Assembly (NCBI GenBank): GCA_009668205.1
Contig: WJYM01000002.1
Coordinates: 434,001-498,000 of the forward strand
Origin: Enterobacteriaceae bacterium RIT691
GTDB taxonomy: Bacteria > Pseudomonadota > Gammaproteobacteria > Enterobacterales > Enterobacteriaceae
Reading direction: 5' to 3'
DNA length: 64,000 nt
A program made the translations under genes and the position numbers. Below, piece by piece: positions 30,709 through 39,079 of this stretch. The first letter of the stretch is position 1. Each line of letters begins with the position of its first letter. Under the pieces are notes generated by a model. It saw nothing but the letters and a program-made list of their open reading frames with translations, was not told the origin of the DNA and searched no databases.

Positions 30709-31237
30709 AGCAGCGTTTCTTTGGGTTATCTGAGGCGGTGAGAAAACAACCAATGATACGCAGCGCATAAGCGATAAATGTTGCCGTTGTTGCGGGTTTG
30801 CGCTCCCATTTGGGACTCGCCGCAATCTGAACACGCGGATTTCCGGGAGACTCAATGATTCAACAGACTAAAAGTTTGGAATAATAATATTCATTGTTTC
30901 GTATCATTTAATTATTTATTTTTCCTGTGGTTTTGATATCTTTTAAAAATTCCTTAACCTGACAGGCCTGAAGTAACCGCATCAATAACAATACGTTGCT
31001 CCCCGTCAACAAAGAATAACTCACCAGGATTAAACAATTTAATAAAACAAAAGCATTAGTGCTATTTTCTCTAAAAAAAGACATAACCAGTACATTACAC
31101 CTGAAGCATTAAAAATAAAAGGACGTAACTTTCAGGCAGAACCACCTATCAGGATTAAACGCCAATAGTCACACTATGTTAAATACTTAATTTTTGTGTT
31201 GTCATAAGACTGCAAAAAACAAAAAGAGAAGCAAATA
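30709..31237. other. AT-rich intergenic region
   Basis: From about 30880 to 31237 the sequence is strikingly AT-rich, with runs of A and T and no reading frame of note. The 11-mer CAGGATTAAAC occurs twice (about 31025 and 31150). The composition suggests an H-NS-bound foreign segment, with the promoter of the small LysR-like gene at its right end. Confidence 0.5.
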
Positions 31238-31549
31238 ATGCTTGAAAAACCTGACTTTGAATACTTACAAAAAATAGACCTGAACTCAGTGCTCTATTTT
31301 TCGGCAGTAATGAGCTACAAAACAATCTTTAATGCCAGTGTCGTCATGAATTGTTCCGCCCCTACGGTCAGCATTATGCTAAAGCGCTTTTGCTCTTACT
31401 TCCCTGTGCCATTATTTGAACGAGAAGGCCGCTGCCTTATACCGACAAAATATGCCATTGAATTGAACAGGCTCATTGAAGAGACTTTCTTCAATCTCCG
31501 ATTTACGTTGACTGAAAAGTCCCCGGCATATGCCGTATCCAATCTCTGA
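31238..31549 (+). CDS. Stand-alone LysR-type HTH domain protein (103 aa)
   Basis: The product resembles only the N-terminal DNA-binding part of a LysR regulator: DLNSVLYFSAVMSYKTIFNASVVMNCSAPTVSIMLKRF followed by the wing (PVPLFEREGRCLIPTKYAIEL) and the start of the dimerisation helix, then it stops. Residues about 14-75 form the HTH. There is no effector domain, and the sequence after the stop does not continue one, because a convergent gene begins 13 bp later. A good SD (AAAGAGAAG) precedes the ATG. It may be a decayed regulator or a functional mini-regulator. AT-rich codon use differs from the core genes around it. Confidence 0.65.
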   Translation: MLEKPDFEYLQKIDLNSVLYFSAVMSYKTIFNASVVMNCSAPTVSIMLKRFCSYFPVPLFEREGRCLIPTKYAIELNRLIEETFFNLRFTLTEKSPAYAVSNL

Positions 31550-31562
31550 ATAGCGAGAGGAT

Positions 31563-32492
31563 TTAAGGTATCTGACCGATACTTTCCCCCATTAAGTCAA
31601 TGATATAGTCTAATGCAGACTGCACCCGATAAGGCAGATTTTCCCTGCTACGAAAGATCACATAGCAGTCAATATATATCCCCCACGTCGCTGGCAGTAT
31701 CGGTTGTATGTCACTGACATCTTGCAACAGGAGGGGTGATGCAACAAGATACCCCATGTGTCTTCTGCAACAGTTAATTGCCGTATAGATATTATCAAAT
31801 GAGAGTTTCCCGGTGACCGTAATGGCCTGGGTCACACCATTGCCTTCATCCGTTAAGTCAAAAACATTTCTATAACGCGTATTTTCCATCGCGTTGAGCA
31901 GAATAAAAGGTGCAGCGGAGAGTTCTTCTGGCGTGGTAAAAGGGTGTTGCTCATAAAACTCTCGGGTAGCGAAGACATCCATACGTAATTTTTTTACTTT
32001 TCTCGCCACCAGATTTTGGTTATGAGGTCGGGTGTAAGAAATTAAGATATCGCAAGCGCTATTAAAAAAACCGCCGTTAAAATATTCTGCTTTATCAAGA
32101 TTAGACGTCGTCAGTGTCACATTCAGCTCGGGAAAGCGTTGCAGCAACGGTGGTAAAACCGTGTCGGCCAGATAAGCCTGTATGCCCGAAGGACAGTACA
32201 GATTCACTTCTCCGGCAGGGGTCTTTTTGTAATTTTCGACCTGCAAGAAAAATGCATCATTATGTTCGATATATTCCTTTATCTGGGGCAGCATCATTTC
32301 ACCAAACGGTGTCAGCCCGACGGGACGGCTTTCCCGCTCAATAATTTTCATTCCCAACGCGGCTTCTACAGCCGCAATGCTTTTGCTGATACTCGCCTGA
32401 GTCAGGCCAATATTCTTCGCCGTAAGGCTGAAGCTCTGCGTGGTGGCAACATCAAGTAATATTTTCAGATCCGTGGTTTTGAGTTGCTTCAT
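31563..32492 (-). CDS. LysR-type transcriptional regulator of unknown target
   Basis: The 309-residue protein has an N-terminal HTH (about residues 4-62: TTQSFSLTAKNIGLTQASISKSIAAVE) and a complete LysR substrate-binding domain. I do not recognise an orthologue. It is convergent with the HTH-only gene (13 bp between stops) and starts 78 bp from the rnpB downstream repeats. No obvious metabolic target gene is adjacent; regulation of the small neighbour or of a distant gene is possible. Confidence 0.85.
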   Translation of the reverse strand: MKQLKTTDLKILLDVATTQSFSLTAKNIGLTQASISKSIAAVEAALGMKIIERESRPVGLTPFGEMMLPQIKEYIEHNDAFFLQVENYKKTPAGEVNLYCPSGIQAYLADTVLPPLLQRFPELNVTLTTSNLDKAEYFNGGFFNSACDILISYTRPHNQNLVARKVKKLRMDVFATREFYEQHPFTTPEELSAAPFILLNAMENTRYRNVFDLTDEGNGVTQAITVTGKLSFDNIYTAINCCRRHMGYLVASPLLLQDVSDIQPILPATWGIYIDCYVIFRSRENLPYRVQSALDYIIDLMGESIGQIP

Positions 32493-32634
32493 TTTGCCGT
32501 GCGTTTTCGCGATGATTTATTGCATCAAGTATAGACGCTCTGTTTCTCGCCAGGATACTGAGGATCTGGGCCGGTAAGCCGCTTTCTCTTGGTATAGCGT
32601 CGTGGACAGTCATTCATCTTATTTCGCACAAAGC

Positions 32635-32668
32635 AAAACGCCCACAGGCTTTCACCTATGGGCGTCTT
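32635..32668 (-). terminator. rnpB downstream terminator (second)
   Basis: On the minus strand GACGCCCATAGG and CCTGTGGGCGTT pair around TGAAAG with one mismatch and are followed by TTGCTTTG. It lies between repeat copies 2 and 3. Confidence 0.8.
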
Positions 32669-32748
32669 TATGTAAGTTGAAGCTGACCGATAAGCCGCTT
32701 TCGTTTGAGCATAGCGTCGTGGACAGTCATTCATCGTCCTGCCAAAAG

Positions 32749-32785
32749 CAAAACGCCCACAGATTTTCATCTGCGGGCGTCTCTA
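32749..32785 (-). terminator. rnpB downstream terminator (first)
   Basis: On the minus strand GACGCCCGCAGAT and ATCTGTGGGCGTT pair around GAAA and are followed by TTGCTTTTGG. It lies a few bases beyond the mature 3' end of M1 RNA. Confidence 0.85.
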
Positions 32786-32789
32786 TGAA

Positions 32790-33164
<375 letters not shown>

Positions 33165-33171
33165 GGCGCGA

Positions 33172-33200
33172 AGTATAGTGGGTTTGTCGGGCGATGTCAC
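33172..33200 (-). promoter_or_regulatory. rnpB promoter
   Basis: On the minus strand a -10 TATACT (33177-33172) follows a -35 GTGACA (33200-33195) with a 17-bp spacer, and a GC-rich discriminator leads to the M1 start at 33164. GC-rich discriminators are typical of growth-rate-controlled stable RNA promoters. Confidence 0.75.
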
Positions 33201-33524
33201 CCTTTCCGGGACACCACCACGCCTTTCCCACCGTGTCAGACAAAATACAGACTGTGCTCACACATTCGAATGTTTTTTGTTATGCCCGCTTTTTTTCACT
33301 TTCTCGCCCACTTTCTGCGTTAACTCTATGAATAAAACAGCAATTAACAAACAGCTTTCGAACAGAAGTCTTTCACTTTGAAAAAACAGAAACACACCGG
33401 AAGTGAATGACGTTTTGAAATGATAATTCGCCTGTTTTCGCTTAATTGACTTTCCTCATGCCCAACACGATTATTCCAGTGCGCCTGTAATTTACCTCAT
33501 CAACCTTCTGAACCGAGGGAAGTT
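33201..33524. promoter_or_regulatory. Intergenic region with the ABC-operon promoter
   Basis: The gap between rnpB and the ABC operon has a candidate promoter TTGACT (33446-33451), 17-bp spacer, GATTAT (33469-33474), 50 bp upstream of the first gene. Pairs of CTTTC words occur at 33299/33311 and 33355/33370, reminiscent of the CTTTC repeats in the DeoR-type operators at 40873 and 42071 but with different spacing. No gene is seen. Confidence 0.45.
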
Positions 33525-34772
33525 ATGTACATTATTAAAAACAACACAACACTTGTTGCTGGGTTTATTTCCTGCCTGCTGGCCATGCCTGCAATAGTCA
33601 ATGCAGCAGATGCTCCTGTTACTATTCGCTACACGCTGTGGGACCGTAACCAACTCCCTGGCGAACAGCAATTAATTAATGAATTCGAGAAAGAAAACCC
33701 TGGTATTAAAGTTGAAGCTGAATTAACACCGTACGACCAATACTTTATTAAATTGAGCTCAGCTGTCGGCGGAAATGTGGCACCAGATGTCTTTTGGATG
33801 AATATGCCAAACTTCCAGCAGTATGTGAAAAACGGCATGCTGGAACCTTTAAGCAATTATTTAAAAACACCGGGCGCACCGCAGCTTGATGACTTTGTCA
33901 AAAGCTCGGTCAATGCCTATCAGTACCAGTCAGCGCAGTACGCAATTCCTCGCGATATTGACGCCATTGCCGTTTGGTACAACAAAGATCTGTTCGACAA
34001 AGCCGGCGTCGCCTACCCAGAAAAGGGCTGGACCTGGGATACCCTTAAGCAAAAAAGCGAACAGCTGCGCAAAGGATTGGATAAGCAATCCTACCCGCTG
34101 GCGATGGAGTTAAGCAGCGGCCAGGATAGCTACTTCAACCTGCTGCTGCAGGCCGGTGACGACATTGTTCTCCCGGGCGGAAAAACTGACGTGGCTAACG
34201 ACAAGGCCTTTGGCGTGTACCGGCAGGTCCAGGAGATGCTCAAAACCGGGTTGATGCAGCCACCAGGGGAAACAGAAGCGGCCGATAGCTTCCAGTCCAA
34301 CAAAGTGGCGATGGTCTATGCCGGCTCATGGTGGGCGCTGCCATTCTCACAAAATGAGCTGATCAAAGACCACATCGGCGTGGTTCCGATGCCGAAGATG
34401 GACCGTGAAGCCGGTGTTTCTCATAGCCTGGCCTTCGCCATGTCATCGAAAAGCGCACACAAGGACGCCGCCTGGAAGTTCATTGCCTTTATGAGCTCTG
34501 AACACGCGCAGCAAACGCTGGCGAACGGCAAAGTGGTTATTCCGGCCAACCAAAAAGTGGCCAAAGATTGGGCCGCCGCCTTTAAAACCATCGACGTTTC
34601 CGCCTATGTCGACTCCCTGTCGTTTTCCCATAAATACCCAACGGCCGGATCGAATACGGCGAAATGGAGCAGCATTTTTAATGACGGTCTGAAGAAAGTC
34701 TGGATGGGTGCCGATCCCCAAACTGTGATGCCAGGCGTTGCCCAACGCATAGAACGGGAAATGAAAAAATAA
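33525..34772 (+). CDS. Sugar ABC transporter, periplasmic binding protein (CUT1 family)
   Basis: The 415-residue extracellular solute-binding protein has a signal peptide (cleavage near VNAAD, residue 28) and the CUT1 binding-protein pattern TIRYTLWDRNQLPGEQQLINEFEKENPGIKV, DVFWMN, and AIPRDIDAIAVWYNKDLFDKAGV. It should bind an oligosaccharide or glycoside in the periplasm. It heads an operon with two permeases and an ATPase, and an intra-operon terminator right after it would keep its level above that of the membrane parts. SD is GAGGGAAG. Specificity cannot be read from the sequence. Confidence 0.92.
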   Translation: MYIIKNNTTLVAGFISCLLAMPAIVNAADAPVTIRYTLWDRNQLPGEQQLINEFEKENPGIKVEAELTPYDQYFIKLSSAVGGNVAPDVFWMNMPNFQQYVKNGMLEPLSNYLKTPGAPQLDDFVKSSVNAYQYQSAQYAIPRDIDAIAVWYNKDLFDKAGVAYPEKGWTWDTLKQKSEQLRKGLDKQSYPLAMELSSGQDSYFNLLLQAGDDIVLPGGKTDVANDKAFGVYRQVQEMLKTGLMQPPGETEAADSFQSNKVAMVYAGSWWALPFSQNELIKDHIGVVPMPKMDREAGVSHSLAFAMSSKSAHKDAAWKFIAFMSSEHAQQTLANGKVVIPANQKVAKDWAAAFKTIDVSAYVDSLSFSHKYPTAGSNTAKWSSIFNDGLKKVWMGADPQTVMPGVAQRIEREMKK

Positions 34773-34775
34773 CCC

Positions 34776-34802
34776 TTTGGGGAGCCTGGCTCCCCTTTTT
34801 TT
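34776..34802 (+). terminator. Intra-operon terminator/attenuator after the binding-protein gene
   Basis: GGGGAG and CTCCCC (with inner CC/GG) form a compact hairpin at 34779-34795 followed by seven T's. It lies between the binding-protein and permease genes, 32 bp before the latter, and should pass only part of the transcripts. Confidence 0.8.
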
Positions 34803-34833
34803 AAAATTCCCTCACCGTTGTACCGGAGTGAAT

Positions 34834-35784
34834 ATGAGTTATTCCGATGAAACAAGCTCCCCATTGCTCTTAGCGCCGCAGAAAAAAAAGACCCTGTTGA
34901 GTCGGCGGGAAAAAGAGGAACGCTTTTGGGGTTGGATAATGATCCTCCCGCTGATTGCCGGGCTGACCATTTTTTATTTTATTCCGTTTATTCAAAACGT
35001 ATTTTACAGCTTTACCGATCTGGGTGAATTTCAGATCTGGAATACGATTAGCCTGGATAACTATATTAATTTATGGTCAGACAGCGAATTTCGCTCTGCC
35101 GTCGCTAACACCCTTATTTATGTCGCAATCTGTGTTCCGCTGATTACCGTTTTCTCTTTGCTATTGGCTATCGGTTTGAACCAGGCCATTCGCGGGCAGT
35201 GGCTGTTCCGAACGCTGCTTTTCTTACCGGCTGTGACCATGCCTGCGGCGATTGCGATGGTGTGGCAATGGCTGATGAACCGAAATTTCGGTCTGTTAAA
35301 CCAGTTGCTGGAGGTCTTTCATTTACCCCCGGTCGGCTGGCTTTCCGATCCCGACGTGGTGCGCCTGAGCGCCTCGGTGGTGATTATCTGGTCGGCGATT
35401 GCCCTGAAGATGATCATTCTGCTCGCCGGTTTACAGGGTATTCCAAAACAGATTTACGAAGCGGCCTCCATTGATGGCATTGGCAAGCTTCGCTGTTTCT
35501 GGTCGATAACGCTGCCGCTGATGATCCCCACGCTGTTCTTTGTGTTGGTGATCGCCTTTATCGAAACGCTGCAAATTTTTGACGTGGTGTATCTGCTGTT
35601 TGGCAGCTCATCGATGGTCGACGACCAGACCATGACCATCGCGTATCTCTTTTATAAATATGCCTTTATCTATCAGGAAAAAGGGTACGCGTCGGCGATT
35701 GCGGTAGTGATTTTCCTGCTAACGATGGCGCTTACGCTGCTGCAAATCTGGATTGGCAAACGTCTGAAGGCTCGGCAGGAGTAA
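34834..35784 (+). CDS. Sugar ABC transporter permease (CUT1, MalF-like)
   Basis: The 316-residue membrane protein has six predicted helices and the permease EAA motif in YEAASIDGIGKLRCFWSITLPLMIP (about 207-231), which docks the ATPase. I chose ATG 34834 (MSYSDE), with SD CGGAG, over the frame's first ATG at 34777, which would overlap the terminator. It pairs with the permease that begins 4 bp after it. Confidence 0.92.
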   Translation: MSYSDETSSPLLLAPQKKKTLLSRREKEERFWGWIMILPLIAGLTIFYFIPFIQNVFYSFTDLGEFQIWNTISLDNYINLWSDSEFRSAVANTLIYVAICVPLITVFSLLLAIGLNQAIRGQWLFRTLLFLPAVTMPAAIAMVWQWLMNRNFGLLNQLLEVFHLPPVGWLSDPDVVRLSASVVIIWSAIALKMIILLAGLQGIPKQIYEAASIDGIGKLRCFWSITLPLMIPTLFFVLVIAFIETLQIFDVVYLLFGSSSMVDDQTMTIAYLFYKYAFIYQEKGYASAIAVVIFLLTMALTLLQIWIGKRLKARQE

Positions 35785-35788
35785 CCCT

Positions 35789-36613
35789 ATGTTTATGAAT
35801 AAGCGTGAAAAATGCATCACCTACGGCCTGATGATCCTGGCCACGCTCTTCACCGTGGTGCCGTTTATCTGGATGACCATCACCTCTTTTAAAACACAGG
35901 CCGAAAGTATTGCCGTCCCACCGGTCCTGCTGCCTGCTAACCCGGGCCTTCAGGCGTATAGCAAAGTGCTGCACGAGATGCCGTTCGGCAGCTTTTATTT
36001 CAACTCGATTATTTCCACGCTGCTTATTGTGGTGCTGCAAACGCTGATCGCCGCCATGGCGGCCTACGGCTTTTCGCGACTGCGTTTTAAAGGCCGCGAT
36101 GCGGTGTTCATGATCTGCATTTCCATTCTGATGGTGCCGGGGCAAATCTTCCTCATTCCGCAGTTTTTAACCATCGAGAAATTCGGTCTGCTGAACTCGA
36201 TTCCAGGCCTGGTCTTGCCCGGATTGTTCAGTATCTACAGCGCCTTTTTGCTACGGCAGTTTTTCATGTCGGTGCCAAAGGAGCTGGAAGAAGCCGCCAT
36301 TATGGACGGCTACAACTACCTGACCATCTTCTTCAAAATCATGCTGCCGCTGATTAAGCCAGGGCTGATTGCCTGCGTGATCATCAACGGTCTGTGGAGC
36401 TGGAACAACCTGATGTGGCCGCTGATTGTGAACACATCGATGAACAAAATGACGCTGCCAGTGGGCCTTGCGTCTCTTTCAGGTCGTTCAGGCGTGGAAT
36501 ACCCGATGCTGATGGCCGGTGCGCTGCTCGCCATTATTCCCATGCTGTTGCTCTACATCTTCTTCCAGCGTTACTTCATCCGCGGCATCGCCGGGGCCGG
36601 AATTAAAGGGTAA
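35789..36613 (+). CDS. Sugar ABC transporter permease (CUT1, MalG-like)
   Basis: The 274-residue protein has six predicted membrane helices and the EAA motif in LEEAAIMDGYNYLTIFFKIMLPLIKPG (about 167-193). It starts with MFMNKR; the second Met at 35795 is an alternative, but SD AGGAG favours 35789. It forms the membrane channel with the preceding permease. The ATPase gene starts 9 bp later. Confidence 0.92.
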   Translation: MFMNKREKCITYGLMILATLFTVVPFIWMTITSFKTQAESIAVPPVLLPANPGLQAYSKVLHEMPFGSFYFNSIISTLLIVVLQTLIAAMAAYGFSRLRFKGRDAVFMICISILMVPGQIFLIPQFLTIEKFGLLNSIPGLVLPGLFSIYSAFLLRQFFMSVPKELEEAAIMDGYNYLTIFFKIMLPLIKPGLIACVIINGLWSWNNLMWPLIVNTSMNKMTLPVGLASLSGRSGVEYPMLMAGALLAIIPMLLLYIFFQRYFIRGIAGAGIKG

Positions 36614-36622
36614 GAGGTTTCT

Positions 36623-37735
36623 ATGTCAGCCATTAAATTTTCATCCGTAAGCAAAGTCTACCCCAACGGCTTTCGCGCTATTCAGGGCATTAACCTCGAT
36701 ATCCATGACGGTGAGTTTATGGTGTTCGTTGGCCCTTCCGGCTGCGCAAAGTCCACGCTGTTACGCATGGTCGCAGGGCTTGAAGATATCTCCGATGGGC
36801 ATATCACTATCGGCGAACGCCATGTGAATGAACTGCTGCCGAAAGAACGCGGCGTGGCGATGGTGTTTCAGAACTATGCGCTCTATCCGCACATGACTAT
36901 CTATAAAAATATGGCCTTTAGCCTGCTCGGCAAGATGAGCGATAAAGAGATCGATGCGCGCGTGCGTGAAGCCGCGCACAAGCTCGAAATCGAAAACCTG
37001 CTGAACAAAAAACCGGGTCAGCTCTCAGGGGGCCAGTGCCAACGCGTGGCAGTTGGTCGGGCTATTGTTCGCAAGCCAGAGGTGTTTTTATTCGATGAAC
37101 CGCTGTCGAACCTTGACGCCAAGCTGCGCGTGTCGATGCGCGTACGCCTGACCGAGCTTCATCGTCAGCTGCGCGATGAAGGCGTGAGCGCCACCATGAT
37201 TTACGTGACCCACGATCAGATTGAGGCCATGACCATGGGAGACCGCATTTGCGTGCTGAATAACGGTCAGATCATGCAGGTCGACACCCCGGGGAATATC
37301 TATCACCAGCCGCGGAACAAATTTGTCGCCGGATTTATCGGTAACCCGGCCATGAACCTGCACCTGGTGTCATTGGCGCAACACAATACGGCTCTGTCGC
37401 TGGGTGATACGGTCACCGTTCCCCTCCCCCAGAAGCTGCTCTCACAGTTAGCGGGATATCAGGACAATCAGGTCTGGTTCGGCATTCGTCCCGAAGCCAT
37501 TGCTCTGGCCCGTACCGGCGATCCCGACGCGCAATCCGTGCGCATCGCTAACGTCGAACGTATGGGGAACGAGGATTTGCTGCATTTCGACATCGGCAGT
37601 CTGCGCATGATCCTGCGCGTCAACGCCACCGTCGACTGGGCGCCACAGCCTGGGGAACAGATTAACGTCAAGTTCAACCTCAATGCCGCCTACCTGTTTG
37701 GCAAAACGGATGAACTGAATTTGGCCCTGAATTAA
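36623..37735 (+). CDS. Sugar ABC transporter ATP-binding protein (MalK/UgpC-like)
   Basis: The 370-residue ATPase has a Walker A GPSGCAKST (residues 37-45; alanine where most homologues have the second glycine of CGK), Q-loop VFQNYALYPHMT, signature LSGGQCQRVAVGRA, Walker B EVFLFDEPLSNLD and a switch histidine in YVTHDQ. A C-terminal TOBE/OB regulatory domain (about 240-370) is typical of CUT1 ATPases. It energises the importer encoded just upstream. The alanine in Walker A occurs in other sugar ATPases as far as I recall and need not abolish activity. Confidence 0.93.
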   Translation: MSAIKFSSVSKVYPNGFRAIQGINLDIHDGEFMVFVGPSGCAKSTLLRMVAGLEDISDGHITIGERHVNELLPKERGVAMVFQNYALYPHMTIYKNMAFSLLGKMSDKEIDARVREAAHKLEIENLLNKKPGQLSGGQCQRVAVGRAIVRKPEVFLFDEPLSNLDAKLRVSMRVRLTELHRQLRDEGVSATMIYVTHDQIEAMTMGDRICVLNNGQIMQVDTPGNIYHQPRNKFVAGFIGNPAMNLHLVSLAQHNTALSLGDTVTVPLPQKLLSQLAGYQDNQVWFGIRPEAIALARTGDPDAQSVRIANVERMGNEDLLHFDIGSLRMILRVNATVDWAPQPGEQINVKFNLNAAYLFGKTDELNLALN

Positions 37736-37805
37736 CCCACAACGATCAAAACGAATACGACGCGCTGAGACGCATCCTGCCGTGCAGCGCCATTTGGGAG
37801 GTTTT

Positions 37806-39062
37806 ATGTGTGCAAAGAAAGTCACTGTTCTGGTCGTGGGCGCAGGCGCTCGCGGGGAAATTTATTCGCGCTATGCGCTGGAACACCCGGACAGAATGCA
37901 GGTCGTCGCCGTTGCCGAACCACGCGACAGCTACCGCCAGCAGTTTGTTGAACAGCATCAGATTGCCCAGAGCCACGTTTTCAACGACTGGCATGATGCG
38001 GCCCTTCGCCCACGGATGGCCGACGTCGTGTTGATTTGTACCCAGGACTCGATGCACAAAGGCCCTGCCGTCGCTTTTGCCGAGCTTGGCTACCACATTC
38101 TTCTCGAGAAGCCGGTTGCGCCAACGCCAGAGGATTGCGAAACCATTATCGAGGCGGTGAAGCGTAATAACGTGCTGCTCGCAGTGGCTCATGTGCTGCG
38201 TTATACCCGCTATACCCAGAAGCTGAAGGCGCTGCTTAACGAAGGCGTGATTGGCGATATCCTCAGCATGCAGCATCTGGAGCCGGTCGGTTACTGGCAT
38301 CAGGCTCACTCCTTCGTGCGCGGCAACTGGAGAAATGAATCGCAGTCGTCGTTTATGCTGCTGCAGAAATCCTGTCATGACCTCGACTGGATCCGCTACA
38401 TCATGGGCGACAACTGCCTTCAGGTAAGCTCCTTTGGTAGCCTCAGCCATTTTACCGCACAAAACCAGCCGGAAGGTGCGGCCGATCGCTGCCTTGACTG
38501 CAAGGTCGAATCAACCTGCCCGTGGTCGGCCCGTAAAATTTACCTGGGCGATGCCCACAAATGCACGCCGCATTTTCGCCGGGTGCTGACCGCCGATCCG
38601 ACAGAAGAGAATGTCGAGAAGGCGCTGCGCGAAGGCCCTTACGGACGCTGCGTCTACCGCTGCGATAACGACGTGGTCGATCATCAGGTGGTCAACTTCC
38701 GCTTTGCACACCAGCAGACGGTCACTTTCACCATGACCGCCTTTACCAAAATGGAAGATCGCCAGACCCGCCTGTTCGGCACGCGCGGTTATCTTGAGGG
38801 GAACGGCAAAACTATCCGCGTCTTTGATTTCCTGACCGATAGCGAAACGGTGCACACCGTGGATGAAATCCCTGAAGGCTCGCAAACCCAAATGGGTGGC
38901 CACGGTGGCGGCGACTACTACCTGATGGATAAATTCATTCAGGCGGTGATCGCAGGCGATCAAAGCATGATCCTTTCCGGGCCGGACGAAGCACTGGAAA
39001 GCCATCTGATGGTGTTTGCCGCCGAGCAGGCGCGCAAGGAAAACCGTCTTATCAATCTGTGA
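37806..39062 (+). CDS. Gfo/Idh/MocA-family protein with cysteine cluster (sugar oxidoreductase or redox glycosidase)
   Basis: The 418-residue protein has an N-terminal Rossmann domain (VTVLVVGAGARGEIYSRYAL), the EKP motif at residues 101-103 and the active-site region KSCHDLDWI (188-196). An insert contains C229-x2-C232-x5-C238, with further cysteines C253, C282 and C286; these could bind a metal or a cluster. I chose ATG 37806 with SD GGGAGG. Known family members include sugar dehydrogenases and NAD-dependent glycosidases (GH4-like chemistry, e.g. GH109). Its place between an ABC importer and a sugar kinase suggests that it acts on the imported sugar or glycoside. Substrate unknown. Confidence 0.85.
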   Translation: MCAKKVTVLVVGAGARGEIYSRYALEHPDRMQVVAVAEPRDSYRQQFVEQHQIAQSHVFNDWHDAALRPRMADVVLICTQDSMHKGPAVAFAELGYHILLEKPVAPTPEDCETIIEAVKRNNVLLAVAHVLRYTRYTQKLKALLNEGVIGDILSMQHLEPVGYWHQAHSFVRGNWRNESQSSFMLLQKSCHDLDWIRYIMGDNCLQVSSFGSLSHFTAQNQPEGAADRCLDCKVESTCPWSARKIYLGDAHKCTPHFRRVLTADPTEENVEKALREGPYGRCVYRCDNDVVDHQVVNFRFAHQQTVTFTMTAFTKMEDRQTRLFGTRGYLEGNGKTIRVFDFLTDSETVHTVDEIPEGSQTQMGGHGGGDYYLMDKFIQAVIAGDQSMILSGPDEALESHLMVFAAEQARKENRLINL

Positions 39063-39079
39063 CGTCACAGGAGACTCGG

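Larger units (their letters stand above)
32571..32789 (-). repeat. Tandem repeats of the rnpB 3' end
   Basis: Downstream of M1 RNA the 3' segment of the RNA is repeated. Copy 2 spans 32674-32735 and copy 3 (shortened) spans 32571-32618; the corresponding part of rnpB is 32789-32838. The core GATGAATGACTGTCCACGAC (minus strand) and, in copy 2, the block GGCTTATCGGTCAGCTTC are identical to rnpB. Between the copies lie two terminator hairpins. E. coli has the same type of arrangement downstream of rnpB (repeats of about 113 bp with terminators). Confidence 0.9.
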
